A stretch of 22,311 nt of DNA. It comes from Eubacteriales bacterium (GTDB taxonomy: Bacteria; Bacillota; Clostridia; JAQUNY01). How positions within the stretch are numbered: the first letter of the stretch is position 1; each line of letters opens with the position of its first letter. The stretch covers positions 1-22,311 of the forward strand of contig JAQUNY010000010.1 of the NCBI GenBank assembly GCA_028717405.1. The letters run 5' to 3'. Made by a program: the position numbers and the translations under genes. Shown piece by piece: positions 1 through 8,500 of this stretch. The notes beneath the pieces are model-generated. The model saw nothing but the letters and a program-made list of their open reading frames with translations. It was not told where the DNA came from and made no database searches.

Positions 1-1874
1 AAATATATGCTCAGCCCGCGATCCTGTAATTTTGCCAGTGCCTCTGTCAGACCGTCCGGCAGGTATTTTGAGTATGGCACGACCAGGCAGTTATACTGCT
101 CTCTGCCGATGCATAGTTTACCGTCCCTTACTTTTGCAGGATCCTCAGCGCGGGTAAAGGCATCAGCCGGTATTATGTCGTAATCTATATGGTCGTCGTA
201 AAGCTTTTTAGCGGGTTTCTGGGTTAACATACAGTCGTCTCCGGTCATCCACTCGGCCTCGGCGTGGTATAGCAAAGCTGCATCGGCTCTGTGCAGGGTG
301 CCTTCAAAAAGGTGGCTCATTTTGTTAGTGTACTTCATCAACACTGAAAATCCCTTAAATTGAGGGTCATGGCCTTCAGCACCGAAATGCGGCGGACAAT
401 CCGGATCCGGGTATTTGGGAGAAAATGCGTGCGGCACGAAATAATTCACTCCCCTTACCAGCAGAAAGTCGATAAGCCACTTCATCATAGGGATGCCCGC
501 TGCCCATCCGTATGCGCCGAAAACTTCGCACATCGCACGTCCTTTTGTGAGGGGATAGATGTGTGACATAGACGAACAAAGCTTCGCCAGGACATAGTGG
601 TTGAATTCCGGATCAACCATTCCTCCAAATGCTATAGATGTATGCTTCAGATTTGTAAAACCGGGAAGGACCTGGTGAAGCACTATATCCATGCCACTCA
701 TATCCTGTCCGTCAAGAGACCTGAAATAGTGGCCGGCGCTGTATCCCAGCCGGGCGTGTGAATTCATATCTTCTATTATGTGGCCGATGTACAAAACCCC
801 ATGGCTGCGGCACCAGCCGCCGACACGTTTTGTAAAAGAGTCCCGGTACAAACGAGTCACTGCATCCATATAGGCATACCTGATTTTGGCAGTGCGCATG
901 TCCCCTGTCACAAAGGTATCGGGATCTGTGCCTGCCGTCCCCCTGCCGGATGGTAAATATGAACCGTCTGCTGAGGCTGAGCCTGATCTGCAGGCCTTAT
1001 CATCATGATCATACCAGAGTATGGGGAGGCAGCCTTTGGCTGAGTATCCCAATGTTTCCTCCATCATCTCTGTTATTGCATCGCTCCATGGCAGTGCCAG
1101 GCCGGGCATTCCCATTTTTTTGTCATATATATTGCTGCCTGCCTGACCGCTTCCATACATTGTATTGCCCAAATTTGGCTCATCTGAGAAAAAACCGGCG
1201 AAGACATTTCCAAAGTACTTGCCGTAATGCCTGTAATGTGGCTCATAAACAGCCTCGATCAGGACATCGACAGAAGCCGGATCCAGCATATTGATATAGT
1301 CCGGCCGGTTTGTGCCCTTTCTTGTTTTATAAAGGAAGAAAATGCGGTATATGCCGGAAGGTATATCCCAATAAAGAAATGATCCGCTGACGTTATTTGT
1401 GAGAGTAAGAGGCGCATCTGAGAGTAATTCCTCATAACAGTCCCTTCTGTACACATATACTCCAATAAGTGATTCGTTTTCCTCATCAATCAGCGGCAAT
1501 AACAGTGACGCGCCTTTCATCGGCCCTACAACATCGACATGTTTCTCTGCAAGCTGCCATTTCCGAAGCTCCGGATATCCGGATACGATCAATCCGTTGG
1601 CATGTCCGGTCGGAAAGTGGTCGTCATCGAGGACCCAGACCTTCATGCCCCTTTTTGATGCCTCATCCATTATTATATCCATGTCCTGCCACCAGCCGTC
1701 GCCGCAAAAATCCTTATGCGGCCTTGATTCCACACAAAAGGCGCGTGCTCCGCTGTCGAAGATGCGTTCTATTTGAGCCGGTATCCTTTCTCTGTGATTT
1801 CCGTGCTGCCAGTAAAACGGCAGAAGATAATTTGATTCGTTGCCTTCAATTATTTCTTTAAGATTTTTCAGCAT
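1..1874 (-). CDS. Large glycoside-hydrolase-like protein (GH106/GH2-related), C-terminus cut by window edge
   Basis: Seen: the minus-strand frame is open from an ATG at 1874 to the left window edge, giving about 624 residues with no stop, so the gene is 3'-truncated by the window and not broken. The start is preceded by a GGATGAGG-type ribosome binding site. No signal peptide is visible (MLKNLKEIIEGNESNYLLPFYW), suggesting a cytoplasmic enzyme. Residues 58-94 contain a tryptophan-rich stretch (GDGWW) and the motif WVLDDDHFPTGHANG, and near residue 226 is GFFSDEPNLG. From family knowledge, an early W..D...FP.G segment followed by a (T/S)DEP motif is typical of large TIM-barrel proteins related to alpha-L-rhamnosidase family GH106 and other GH2-like clans. 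Inference: it cleaves a plant or host glycan sugar. A link to rhamnose is tempting because a rhamnulokinase lies 15 kb away, but substrate and exact family are not established. It is divergent from the dnaD unit. Confidence 0.6.
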   Translation of the reverse strand, partial: MLKNLKEIIEGNESNYLLPFYWQHGNHRERIPAQIERIFDSGARAFCVESRPHKDFCGDGWWQDMDIIMDEASKRGMKVWVLDDDHFPTGHANGLIVSGYPELRKWQLAEKHVDVVGPMKGASLLLPLIDEENESLIGVYVYRRDCYEELLSDAPLTLTNNVSGSFLYWDIPSGIYRIFFLYKTRKGTNRPDYINMLDPASVDVLIEAVYEPHYRHYGKYFGNVFAGFFSDEPNLGNTMYGSGQAGSNIYDKKMGMPGLALPWSDAITEMMEETLGYSAKGCLPILWYDHDDKACRSGSASADGSYLPSGRGTAGTDPDTFVTGDMRTAKIRYAYMDAVTRLYRDSFTKRVGGWCRSHGVLYIGHIIEDMNSHARLGYSAGHYFRSLDGQDMSGMDIVLHQVLPGFTNLKHTSIAFGGMVDPEFNHYVLAKLCSSMSHIYPLTKGRAMCEVFGAYGWAAGIPMMKWLIDFLLVRGVNYFVPHAFSPKYPDPDCPPHFGAEGHDPQFKGFSVLMKYTNKMSHLFEGTLHRADAALLYHAEAEWMTGDDCMLTQKPAKKLYDDHIDYDIIPADAFTRAEDPAKVRDGKLCIGREQYNCLVVPYSKYLPDGLTEALAKLQDRGLSIY

Positions 1875-1980
1875 TTTCCTCATCCTATACCGGTTATTTT
1901 AGTGAATTGTATGTTCGCGTAACGATTATGTACTAGATAAACATATCATATTTTAACATATTTATTTACCACAGGAAACG

Positions 1981-2013
1981 GCCTGAAAAAGCAAATGTGC
2001 CTGAAAAAGCAAA
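1981..2013. repeat. 15-bp perfect direct repeat upstream of dnaD
   Basis: The word gcctgaaaaagcaaa occurs at 1981-1995 and again at 1999-2013, an 18-bp period (nearly two helical turns). It lies about 35 bp upstream of the extended -10 of the dnaD promoter, a usual place for an activator or repressor. No known binding protein is recognised. Confidence 0.6.
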
Positions 2014-2043
2014 GATATTTCTGCCAAAGAAATTTCTGCGATA

Positions 2044-2052
2044 TGATATAAT
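2044..2052 (+). promoter_or_regulatory. Extended -10 promoter candidate for the dnaD unit
   Basis: TGATATAAT (TGnTATAAT) at 2044-2052 is a perfect extended -10. No good -35 hexamer is found 16-18 bp upstream, which extended -10 promoters can tolerate. The predicted start, near 2059, falls inside the palindrome at 2056-2071. The leader would be about 175 nt. Confidence 0.45.
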
Positions 2053-2055
2053 CAA

Positions 2056-2071
2056 ATATGTTCGGACATAT
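2056..2071. promoter_or_regulatory. Operator-like palindrome ATATGT-TCGG-ACATAT
   Basis: A perfect 6+6 inverted repeat with a 4-base centre lies just downstream of the -10 at 2047-2052 and covers the predicted start of transcription, as a repressor site would. No family consensus is matched with confidence. It does not fit the Gram-positive LexA box, whose half-sites face the other way. Confidence 0.4.
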
Positions 2072-2232
2072 ACTGCCCGCCTCTTAAAAAAGTTAATAAC
2101 GAACGTAAAGACAGGAAAAGATGCAGGGGATAATGACAGGAACATACGCGAGAGCAAGGCGGGAACATGCAGGAGAGAGATGGGAAGGATGCAGGAGCAG
2201 GGCAGTAAAGACACAGGAGGAAGACAGGGCCT

Positions 2233-3408
2233 ATGAGGCTGGAGGCGTATAAGTCGATTCTTTATTCTGACACGCTTGTGCCGGATGTTTTTATATCAGA
2301 ATACCTTCCATCCATGGAGGGTGATTTCGCCAAAGTTTATCTTCACTGTCTGTTCCTCAGCAAATATGGCAAAAGGATCAATGCCGAGGAAATTGCAAAA
2401 AAGCTTGAGATCGATCCCGTCAGGGTAAAGGAATGCTTTGAGTATCTGGAAAGGGCTGAAATAGCTGAAAGAAAAGACAGTACCATCATCCTTGCAGACC
2501 TGAAGGAAAAGCAGATAAAGAAAATGTTCAGGCTCAGGGAAACTTCAGACCCGGAGCAGGCAGTCAAGGCAGGGGAGCTTCACAGAAAACGCAGCCAGAT
2601 AATAACGTCAATTAACAACAAATTTTTCAGCGGCCTTATGCCGCCTTCACTTTACACCGATATAGACGCCTGGTTTGACAGGTACAATTTTGACGAAGAA
2701 GTAATGTTTATGCTTTTTGCCTACTGCAGCAAAAACAACGCCCTGTCGCGAAACTATATACAGAAGGTGGCTGAAGCCTGGCAAAGCCATAATGTCAAAA
2801 CTGTATTCGAGCTTGAGGCATACTTCGCGGAATATCAGAAATTCAAGGACATAAGGGGCAAAATCGTTAAAAAGCTCAAACTCAGCAGAAATCTGACGGA
2901 ATATGAAGAAAATATCCTTGAAAAATGGCTTGCGAAATACAAATATGATTTTGCCATGATTGAAACAGCTATGAAAAAAACTGTCGCAAAAACCAATCCC
3001 AGCTTCCGCTATATTGACAGGATACTGAGCGAGTGGCATGAAAAGGGGATTAGGACAACAGAAGAAGCTGAAGCCGAAATAAAAGCTTTTGAGAGTTCTT
3101 TTACAGAAAAAGGGAAGGATCTGGCTGCCGGAGGATCGCATGAAAACGTGCAGGGCTTAAACACAGGCACGGGTTCTTTTCCCGGGAAGGTCACTGTAAA
3201 GGGCACAGGAAGGGGCATACCGCAAAAGACAAATTACTCAGCCAGAAAATATGAAGATGAATATTTGGAAAGCCTTTACTTTAATGTAGGGGCAGGTAAA
3301 ACCGGGAAAAAGGAGAACTCCGGAATACAGGCAAAACCGGATGATAAAAAGGACAACAGTGAAACGCATACGAATAATCAAGACTTACAGGAGAATTTAT
3401 CCGAATAA
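2233..3408 (+). CDS. DnaD-domain replication initiation protein
   Basis: A 391-residue protein of the DnaD/DnaB (Firmicutes) primosome family, which helps remodel origin or restart DNA so that the replicative helicase can be loaded. Residues ~25-100 form a winged-helix DDBH1-type region (EEIAKKLEIDPVRVKECFEYL). Two consecutive DDBH2 (DnaB_2) repeats follow at ~123-200 and ~211-285, each ending in the family's YxxxIxxxW signature: YIQKVAEAW (175-183) and YIDRILSEW (260-268). The tail from ~290 is hydrophilic and probably disordered. AGGAGG at 2215-2220 lies 12 bases before the ATG, slightly far, in a purine-rich leader with other possible sites. The stop TAA directly abuts the ATG of the helicase loader, so the two are surely co-transcribed and probably translationally coupled. 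The pairing with a DnaC/DnaI-like ATPase is common in Clostridia and supports the assignment. Confidence 0.88.
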   Translation: MRLEAYKSILYSDTLVPDVFISEYLPSMEGDFAKVYLHCLFLSKYGKRINAEEIAKKLEIDPVRVKECFEYLERAEIAERKDSTIILADLKEKQIKKMFRLRETSDPEQAVKAGELHRKRSQIITSINNKFFSGLMPPSLYTDIDAWFDRYNFDEEVMFMLFAYCSKNNALSRNYIQKVAEAWQSHNVKTVFELEAYFAEYQKFKDIRGKIVKKLKLSRNLTEYEENILEKWLAKYKYDFAMIETAMKKTVAKTNPSFRYIDRILSEWHEKGIRTTEEAEAEIKAFESSFTEKGKDLAAGGSHENVQGLNTGTGSFPGKVTVKGTGRGIPQKTNYSARKYEDEYLESLYFNVGAGKTGKKENSGIQAKPDDKKDNSETHTNNQDLQENLSE

Positions 3409-4731
3409 ATGGAAGAATATGTTAATGAGATAATATTAAATGAATATAAAAGGCGCATCAAGGCTGCAAATGAAGCTTACAGAAGTCTTCAGGCCAGAAT
3501 ATACAGGGAAGTTGAAGGCCTGATGGAGATAGACAGGGAAATAGGACTGCTGGGATTGAAACTGGCAGAGTCAGTGCTTGCTTCGGAAAAGGGAATGGCC
3601 GGGGAAAAGGCTGCTACAGGAAATGCACCTTCTGCAGGACCCATAGAGAGAGAAATGGACGCTCTCAGGAAGAAAAGAGAAAACCTTATAACATCCGCAG
3701 GATATGGCGCCGGGAAAATAAGGACGCTTTATAAATGCAGGTTGTGCAGGGACACAGGATATGTGGAAGATGGCGGCAATACAGTTAAGTGTGTATGTTA
3801 CAACGAGATGAGGCAGAAATTACTTTATGAGCTCTCAAATTTAAAAAGCCTCAGGGATTGCCTTTTCAGAAATTTTAATGAGAATTACTACCCGGTTTCG
3901 GCAGAAGTAAACACAGGGGGAGTATCTGCCGCTGCTTCACCTGACGGCCTGACTGGCAGCCATTCTACAGAACCATCCGCCAACCGGCAGCCAGCCAGTC
4001 AGTTTGCCGCCCCGCATGCCAGCCAGCCAGCCAGCGGGTCTGCCGCATCTACTACACCTGCCGCGTCTTCCACGCCGGCCGTGCCTGCTCCTGCGATAAG
4101 TCCAAGAGAAAATATCCTCAGGATCAGGGACGTTTGTCTGGATTTCATTGAAAATTTTGACGATCCTTCTTTGGGCAATCTCTTCTTCAGCGGGTCGGCC
4201 GGAGTCGGCAAGAGCTTCATGGCTGGATGTGTTGGCCATGAGCTGCTCAGAAGGAAGCATACCGTGCTTTACTACAGTGCGCCGAAAATGTTTGATGTAA
4301 TAGCAAGGTACAGGATGAACTATGCCGGGGATGCATCATTCGACAGGAATGAATATGATTTTCTTTACAAAGCTGATCTGCTCATAATAGATGATCTGGG
4401 GACTGAGGCGCCAAGCAGTTCAAAATTCTCAGAATTGCTGAACCTGCTCAATTTCAGGAGCGGGAGGCTTGAAAGAAATGAAGGGTATTCAGGTCTGGGA
4501 GATGTACTTGCGGGAGATACATTCCAAAAGGAGAATGACGGGATAATAGTCGGCGGAAGGCGGAATGCCAAACCTTACAAGACTGTTATTTCATCCAATA
4601 TGGGTGTCAGGGACCTCTATGAGTACTATGATGAAAGGATTGCTTCAAGAATAATTGGAAATTTTCATATATTAAGATTTGTCGGCGATGATATCAGGAT
4701 GATCAAAAAACGGGAGGGCGTATTTCATTGA
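3409..4731 (+). CDS. DnaC/DnaI-type AAA+ helicase loader with unusual insertions
   Basis: A 440-residue ATPase predicted to load the replicative DnaB-type helicase. Residues ~1-100 are helical (coiled-coil-like). A zinc-ribbon-like set C110-x2-C113...C128-x-C130 matches the N-terminal domain of DnaI-like loaders. The AAA+ core has Walker A GSAGVGKS (262-269), Walker B LLIIDDLG (324-331), sensor 1 SSN (395-397) and DERIASR (408-414) carrying the likely arginine finger. Two features are odd. Residues ~163-230, between the zinc region and the ATPase core, form a low-complexity Pro/Ala/Ser/Gln linker. An extra ~35-residue segment (~353-388) interrupts the core between NLLNFRSGR and KTVISSN, where relatives have a short loop. 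The start abuts the dnaD stop and the last bases overlap the NUDIX start. All catalytic residues are present, so it should be active. Confidence 0.88.
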   Translation: MEEYVNEIILNEYKRRIKAANEAYRSLQARIYREVEGLMEIDREIGLLGLKLAESVLASEKGMAGEKAATGNAPSAGPIEREMDALRKKRENLITSAGYGAGKIRTLYKCRLCRDTGYVEDGGNTVKCVCYNEMRQKLLYELSNLKSLRDCLFRNFNENYYPVSAEVNTGGVSAAASPDGLTGSHSTEPSANRQPASQFAAPHASQPASGSAASTTPAASSTPAVPAPAISPRENILRIRDVCLDFIENFDDPSLGNLFFSGSAGVGKSFMAGCVGHELLRRKHTVLYYSAPKMFDVIARYRMNYAGDASFDRNEYDFLYKADLLIIDDLGTEAPSSSKFSELLNLLNFRSGRLERNEGYSGLGDVLAGDTFQKENDGIIVGGRRNAKPYKTVISSNMGVRDLYEYYDERIASRIIGNFHILRFVGDDIRMIKKREGVFH

Positions 4732-5330
4732 ATCCGTCTGAGATTTGTGCATCTGTCAGGGATGTTATACTCAGCCTTGAAACGCACGATTTCTATAACA
4801 AGATGAAAAAGGGCTATGATAATGGCAGAACAGGCGAAGTTGTTTTCGCAGTGATACGTCCAAATGGCAAAATCATTGCGGTCACGTGCGACGGATATCC
4901 TGAGGGGGTATACAGAATACCATCCGGAGGAACAGGAAAGGGAGAAGATCCGGTCTCTGCAGTACAAAGAGAGGTCAAAGAGGAGCTGGGACTCGAAATA
5001 GCCGCTCCTGAGCTGATAGAGGTTTTGAACATCAGATTTGTCTGTGGCAGGGAGAACTTCAACTTTACTTCACATATTTTTATCGCTGCAGAAACGGGCG
5101 GCAGGCTAATGAGCGATGCAACAGATAATGAAATCGGCGGGGTAAGAGAGCTGGATGCCGGGAACATCGCTGAATTTCAGGAGATGGTAGGGAAGCTGGG
5201 ATCGGTTCAGGGCAGATGGAACGACTGGGGAAGATTCAGACAGCTGTCGTCGGGCGCCGTGCTGAGATATTTTAATGATGTTGTATACAAAAAACAAAAC
5301 TGGCGAAAAACCTTTTCAATTGACATATAA
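4728..5330 (+). CDS. NUDIX hydrolase
   Basis: A 200-residue protein with a complete Nudix box: G67-x5-E73-x7-R81-E-V-x-E-E-L-G-L89, the metal-binding helix that hydrolyses a nucleoside diphosphate linked to another group. The substrate cannot be read from the sequence; no RppH-, MutT- or ADP-ribose-specific signature was recognised. The start is TTG at 4728, overlapping the TGA of the upstream gene (TTGA). It is supported by the GGGAGG-like site about 15 bases upstream, by the lack of an ATG nearby, and by the protein starting well before the Nudix fold. This is the third gene of the dnaD - loader - nudix unit. Its last codons overlap the promoter candidate for the next transcription unit. 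The Nudix fold is certain; the biological role is not. Confidence 0.85.
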   Translation: MNPSEICASVRDVILSLETHDFYNKMKKGYDNGRTGEVVFAVIRPNGKIIAVTCDGYPEGVYRIPSGGTGKGEDPVSAVQREVKEELGLEIAAPELIEVLNIRFVCGRENFNFTSHIFIAAETGGRLMSDATDNEIGGVRELDAGNIAEFQEMVGKLGSVQGRWNDWGRFRQLSSGAVLRYFNDVVYKKQNWRKTFSIDI

Positions 5331-5341
5331 ATTGTTATAAT
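5313..5341 (+). promoter_or_regulatory. Sigma-A-type promoter candidate for the PFOR gene
   Basis: A consensus -10 TATAAT at 5336-5341 is preceded, with a 17-bp spacer, by TTTTCA at 5313-5318 (4 of 6 matches to TTGACA). A perfect TTGACA at 5320-5325 is only 10 bp from the -10 and cannot pair with it. If used, the leader would be ~220 nt, unusually long and containing the repeats and hairpins described separately. Confidence 0.45.
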
Positions 5342-5397
5342 GATAGGGCTGTCAGCTTGTGTATTTTGTTTCAGACGAAGAGCGGATTGTTCTCGGG

Positions 5398-5482
5398 AGT
5401 AATGTGCTTTTGCCTGGAACCAGGCGGACTTGTCGCTGGAGTAAGGTGTTTAGAAGCAAGGTTTTAAGTAGTAAGGTGTTTA
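5398..5482. repeat. Short direct repeats in the PFOR leader
   Basis: AGTAAGGTGTTTA occurs perfectly at 5440-5452 and 5470-5482 (30-bp period), and a degenerate third copy, GTAATGTGCTT, lies at 5398-5408. Between the first two copies sits the near-perfect palindrome GCCTGG-AA-CCAGGC (5412-5425). A second small hairpin, GAGGC-AGA-GCCTC (5514-5526), lies ahead of the ribosome binding site AAGGAG (5551-5556). These could be operator sites or leader RNA structure; no known regulator is matched. Confidence 0.5.
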
Positions 5483-5568
5483 TTTAAATTTAGTGCGGAC
5501 GGGCGGAAGAGTGGAGGCAGAGCCTCTCAAAAACCGGCAGACGCTTATAAAAGGAGTGAAATATTTTT

Positions 5569-8500
5569 ATGGCAGGAAAAATGAAAACAATGGACGGAAA
5601 TACCGCGGCATCGCACGTAGCGTACGCATTTACGGATGTGGCTGCGATATACCCCATAACCCCTTCATCATCAATGGCTGAGGCTGTTGACGAATGGGCG
5701 GCGAACGGATTAAAAAACATGTTCGGACAGGAAGTTAATGTGGTCGAAATGCAGTCAGAAGCAGGCGCGTCAGGAGCTTTGCATGGTTCTCTGGCTGCGG
5801 GAGCCCTTACGACGACATTTACGGCATCGCAGGGCCTCCTTCTCATGATACCAAACATGTATAAAATCGCCGGCGAACTTCTGCCGGGAGTTATACATGT
5901 CAGTGCACGTGCGATAGCCGCGCATGCGCTTTCGATTTTCGGAGATCATTCCGACGTAATGGCATGCAGGCAAACCGGTTTCGCGCTTCTTGCATCAGGC
6001 AATGTACAGGAAATCATGGATCTGGCTGCTGTAGCGCATCTCAGCGCAATTAAAGGCAAGGTGCCGTTCCTGCATTTCTTCGATGGATTCAGGACTTCAA
6101 GCGAAGTGCAGAAAATCGAGGTCATTGACTACAGCGAGTTTGAAAAATTACTGGACAAAGAAGCTCTGAAAAAGTTCAGGGATAATTCTTTAAGCCCTGA
6201 GCATCCGGTACTCAGAGGATCTGCTCAGAACCCGGACATATTCTTCCAGGCAAAGGAAGCTTCCAACACCTGTTATAATGAGCTGCCGGCAATTGTTGAA
6301 AAATACATGGGAGAAATCAGCCGGATCACGGGAAGAAAATACGGCCTTTTCAATTACTATGGAGCTCCTGATGCCGACCGCATAATAATCGCGATGGGCT
6401 CCGCCTGCGACGCTATTGAAGAGACTATCGACCATCTGATGAGCAAAGGCGAAAAGGTAGGCCTTGTTAAAGTAAGGCTTTACAGGCCATTTTCGGTTGA
6501 AAGGTTTCTTGAGAGCATCCCTGCGACAGTGAAGAGCATCGCGGTTCTTGACAGGACAAAAGAGCCCGGAGCCATAGGCGAGCCTCTTTACCAGGATGTA
6601 TGCACTGCGTTTACAGGGAAAAAGGACAGCCCGAGGATACTGGCAGGCAGATACGGCCTTGGCTCAAAAGATACGACTCCGGCGCAGATGATTGCAGTAT
6701 ACGAAAACCTCAAAGCAGCAAAACCCATGAACCATTTTACGATAGGGATCGTCGACGATGTTACTAATTTGTCGCTTCCTGTCGGTGAGGAGATCGATGT
6801 TACCCCTGAAGGCACTGTCAGTTGCAAGTTCTGGGGGCTGGGATCTGATGGCACAGTCGGGGCAAACAAAAATTCCATCAAAATCATAGGCGACCATACC
6901 GACATGTATGTCCAGGCATATTTTGCATATGACTCCAAGAAATCAGGAGGCATAACGATTTCACACCTCAGATTCGGACATAAGCCGATAAAATCCACTT
7001 ATTTCATAAAGAGGGCGGACTTCGTGGCCTGCCACAATCTATCATATATAGATAAATATGACATGATATCAGACATAAAAGATAACGGCACATTCCTGCT
7101 CAACTGTCCGTGGGATGAGTCAGAGCTTGAAGAAAAGCTCCCGGCTGCGATGAAGCGGTATATTGCCCGGCATGATATAAAATTCTACACAATAGACGGT
7201 ATTGGCATAGGCAAGGAAATAGGCCTCGGCTCAAGGATAAACATGATTATGCAGGCCGCGTTTTTTAAGCTGGCGAAGATAATACCTATCGATGACGCAG
7301 TAAAATATATGAAAAAAGCTATCGTAGATTCATATGGAAGGAAAGGCGAAAAAATTGTCAACATGAACTACCTGGCCGTTGACAAAGGAATCGAAGCTCT
7401 TAAGAAAGTTACTGTGCCTTCAGGATGGGCAAATGCTGAGGATAAAGCAGCAAGCCATGCCACAAAGCCTGATTGCGGAGAAGTTGAAGGCTTTGTCTGC
7501 AAAATAGCTGAGGTAATGAACAGACAGGAAGGTGACAAGCTCCCTGTCAGCGCGTTCAAGGGCAGAGAGGACGGTACTTTCCCGGCCGGGACCACGAAGT
7601 TTGAGAAAAGAGGCGTAGCTATAGATGTTCCGGAATGGGATATCGACAAATGCATTCAATGCAACCAGTGCGCATATGTTTGCCCGCATGCATCCATAAG
7701 GCCGTTCCTTCTTGATGCCGATGAATTGAAGAACGCACCTTCGGGATTCACGGCAAAGAAAGCCATAGGCAAAGGCTTCGAAAACTACAGCTTCAGGATA
7801 CAGGTTTCAGTGCTTGATTGCGCCGGCTGTGGAAATTGTGTGCAGGTTTGCCCCGCGAAGGAAAAGGCGATTACGATGAAGCCGATTGAGACCCAGTATG
7901 CACAGGCGGAAAACTGGGATTACACAATGAAGCTTTCCGTCAAGGAAAATCCGCTGAATATCTCAACTGTCAAGGGAAGCCAGTTCGAGCAGCCTCTGCT
8001 TGAGTTCTCCGGCGCATGTGCGGGATGCGGGGAAACGCCTTATGCGAAGCTTGTGACACAGCTCTTTGGTGACAGGATGATGATCGCCAACGCCACGGGA
8101 TGCACATCCATATGGGGCGGAAGCGCACCCTCTACGCCATATACTGTCAATCATCTGGGTAAAGGACCGGCGTGGGCAAATTCCCTGTTTGAAGACAATG
8201 CCGAATATGGATTCGGTATGTTCCTGGGAGTAGGCCAGATCCGCAGCAAGATTGCATTGCTCTGCAAAGAAGCTGCAGACCTCGATGGCCCGGCAGAAAT
8301 CAAAACTGCCGCAGAGGCGTGGATAGCTGCAATGTTCGACGCGCAGGGATCACGAAAAGCCTCGGCAGACCTTCTGGCTGCAATAGCCTCCTACAAAGGC
8401 GGAAATCCTGAAGCAGTAAAAATACTGAAAGAGATAACCGACAGGAAAGACTACCTGGTCAAGAGGTCACAGTGGATATTCGGCGGTGATGGATGGGCTT

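Larger units (their letters stand above)
1875..2232. other. Divergent intergenic region between glycosidase and dnaD
   Basis: This 358-base gap contains no convincing gene. Its left part is AT-rich and must carry the minus-strand glycosidase promoter, though no good -35/-10 pair could be picked out. The middle has a direct repeat (1981-2013), an extended -10 (2044-2052) and a palindrome (2056-2071), each listed separately. From about 2100 to 2230 the plus strand is purine-rich with recurring TGCAGG(A/G)G words, giving several AGGAG-like sites ahead of dnaD. Confidence 0.6.

Noticed and set aside
950..1861. Plus-strand frames of 114 and 130 codons
   Set aside because: They lie antisense to the continuous minus-strand glycosidase frame, which has recognisable motifs throughout.
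1905..1935. CGCG-centred sequence near 1911-1925 as a LacI-type or cre operator for the glycosidase
   Set aside because: The arms are not symmetrical around the CGCG core and the cre consensus is not met.
1997..2236. GTG-initiated 79-codon plus-strand frame ending in an ATGA overlap with the dnaD start
   Set aside because: It begins upstream of the only good -10 in the region, its first part is built from the direct repeat and its last part from the purine-rich leader. No ribosome binding site or domain supports it.
5320..5341. TTGACA (5320-5325) with TATAAT (5336-5341)
   Set aside because: The spacer is only 10 bp, too short for sigma-A; the weaker TTTTCA at 5313 has the correct 17 bp.
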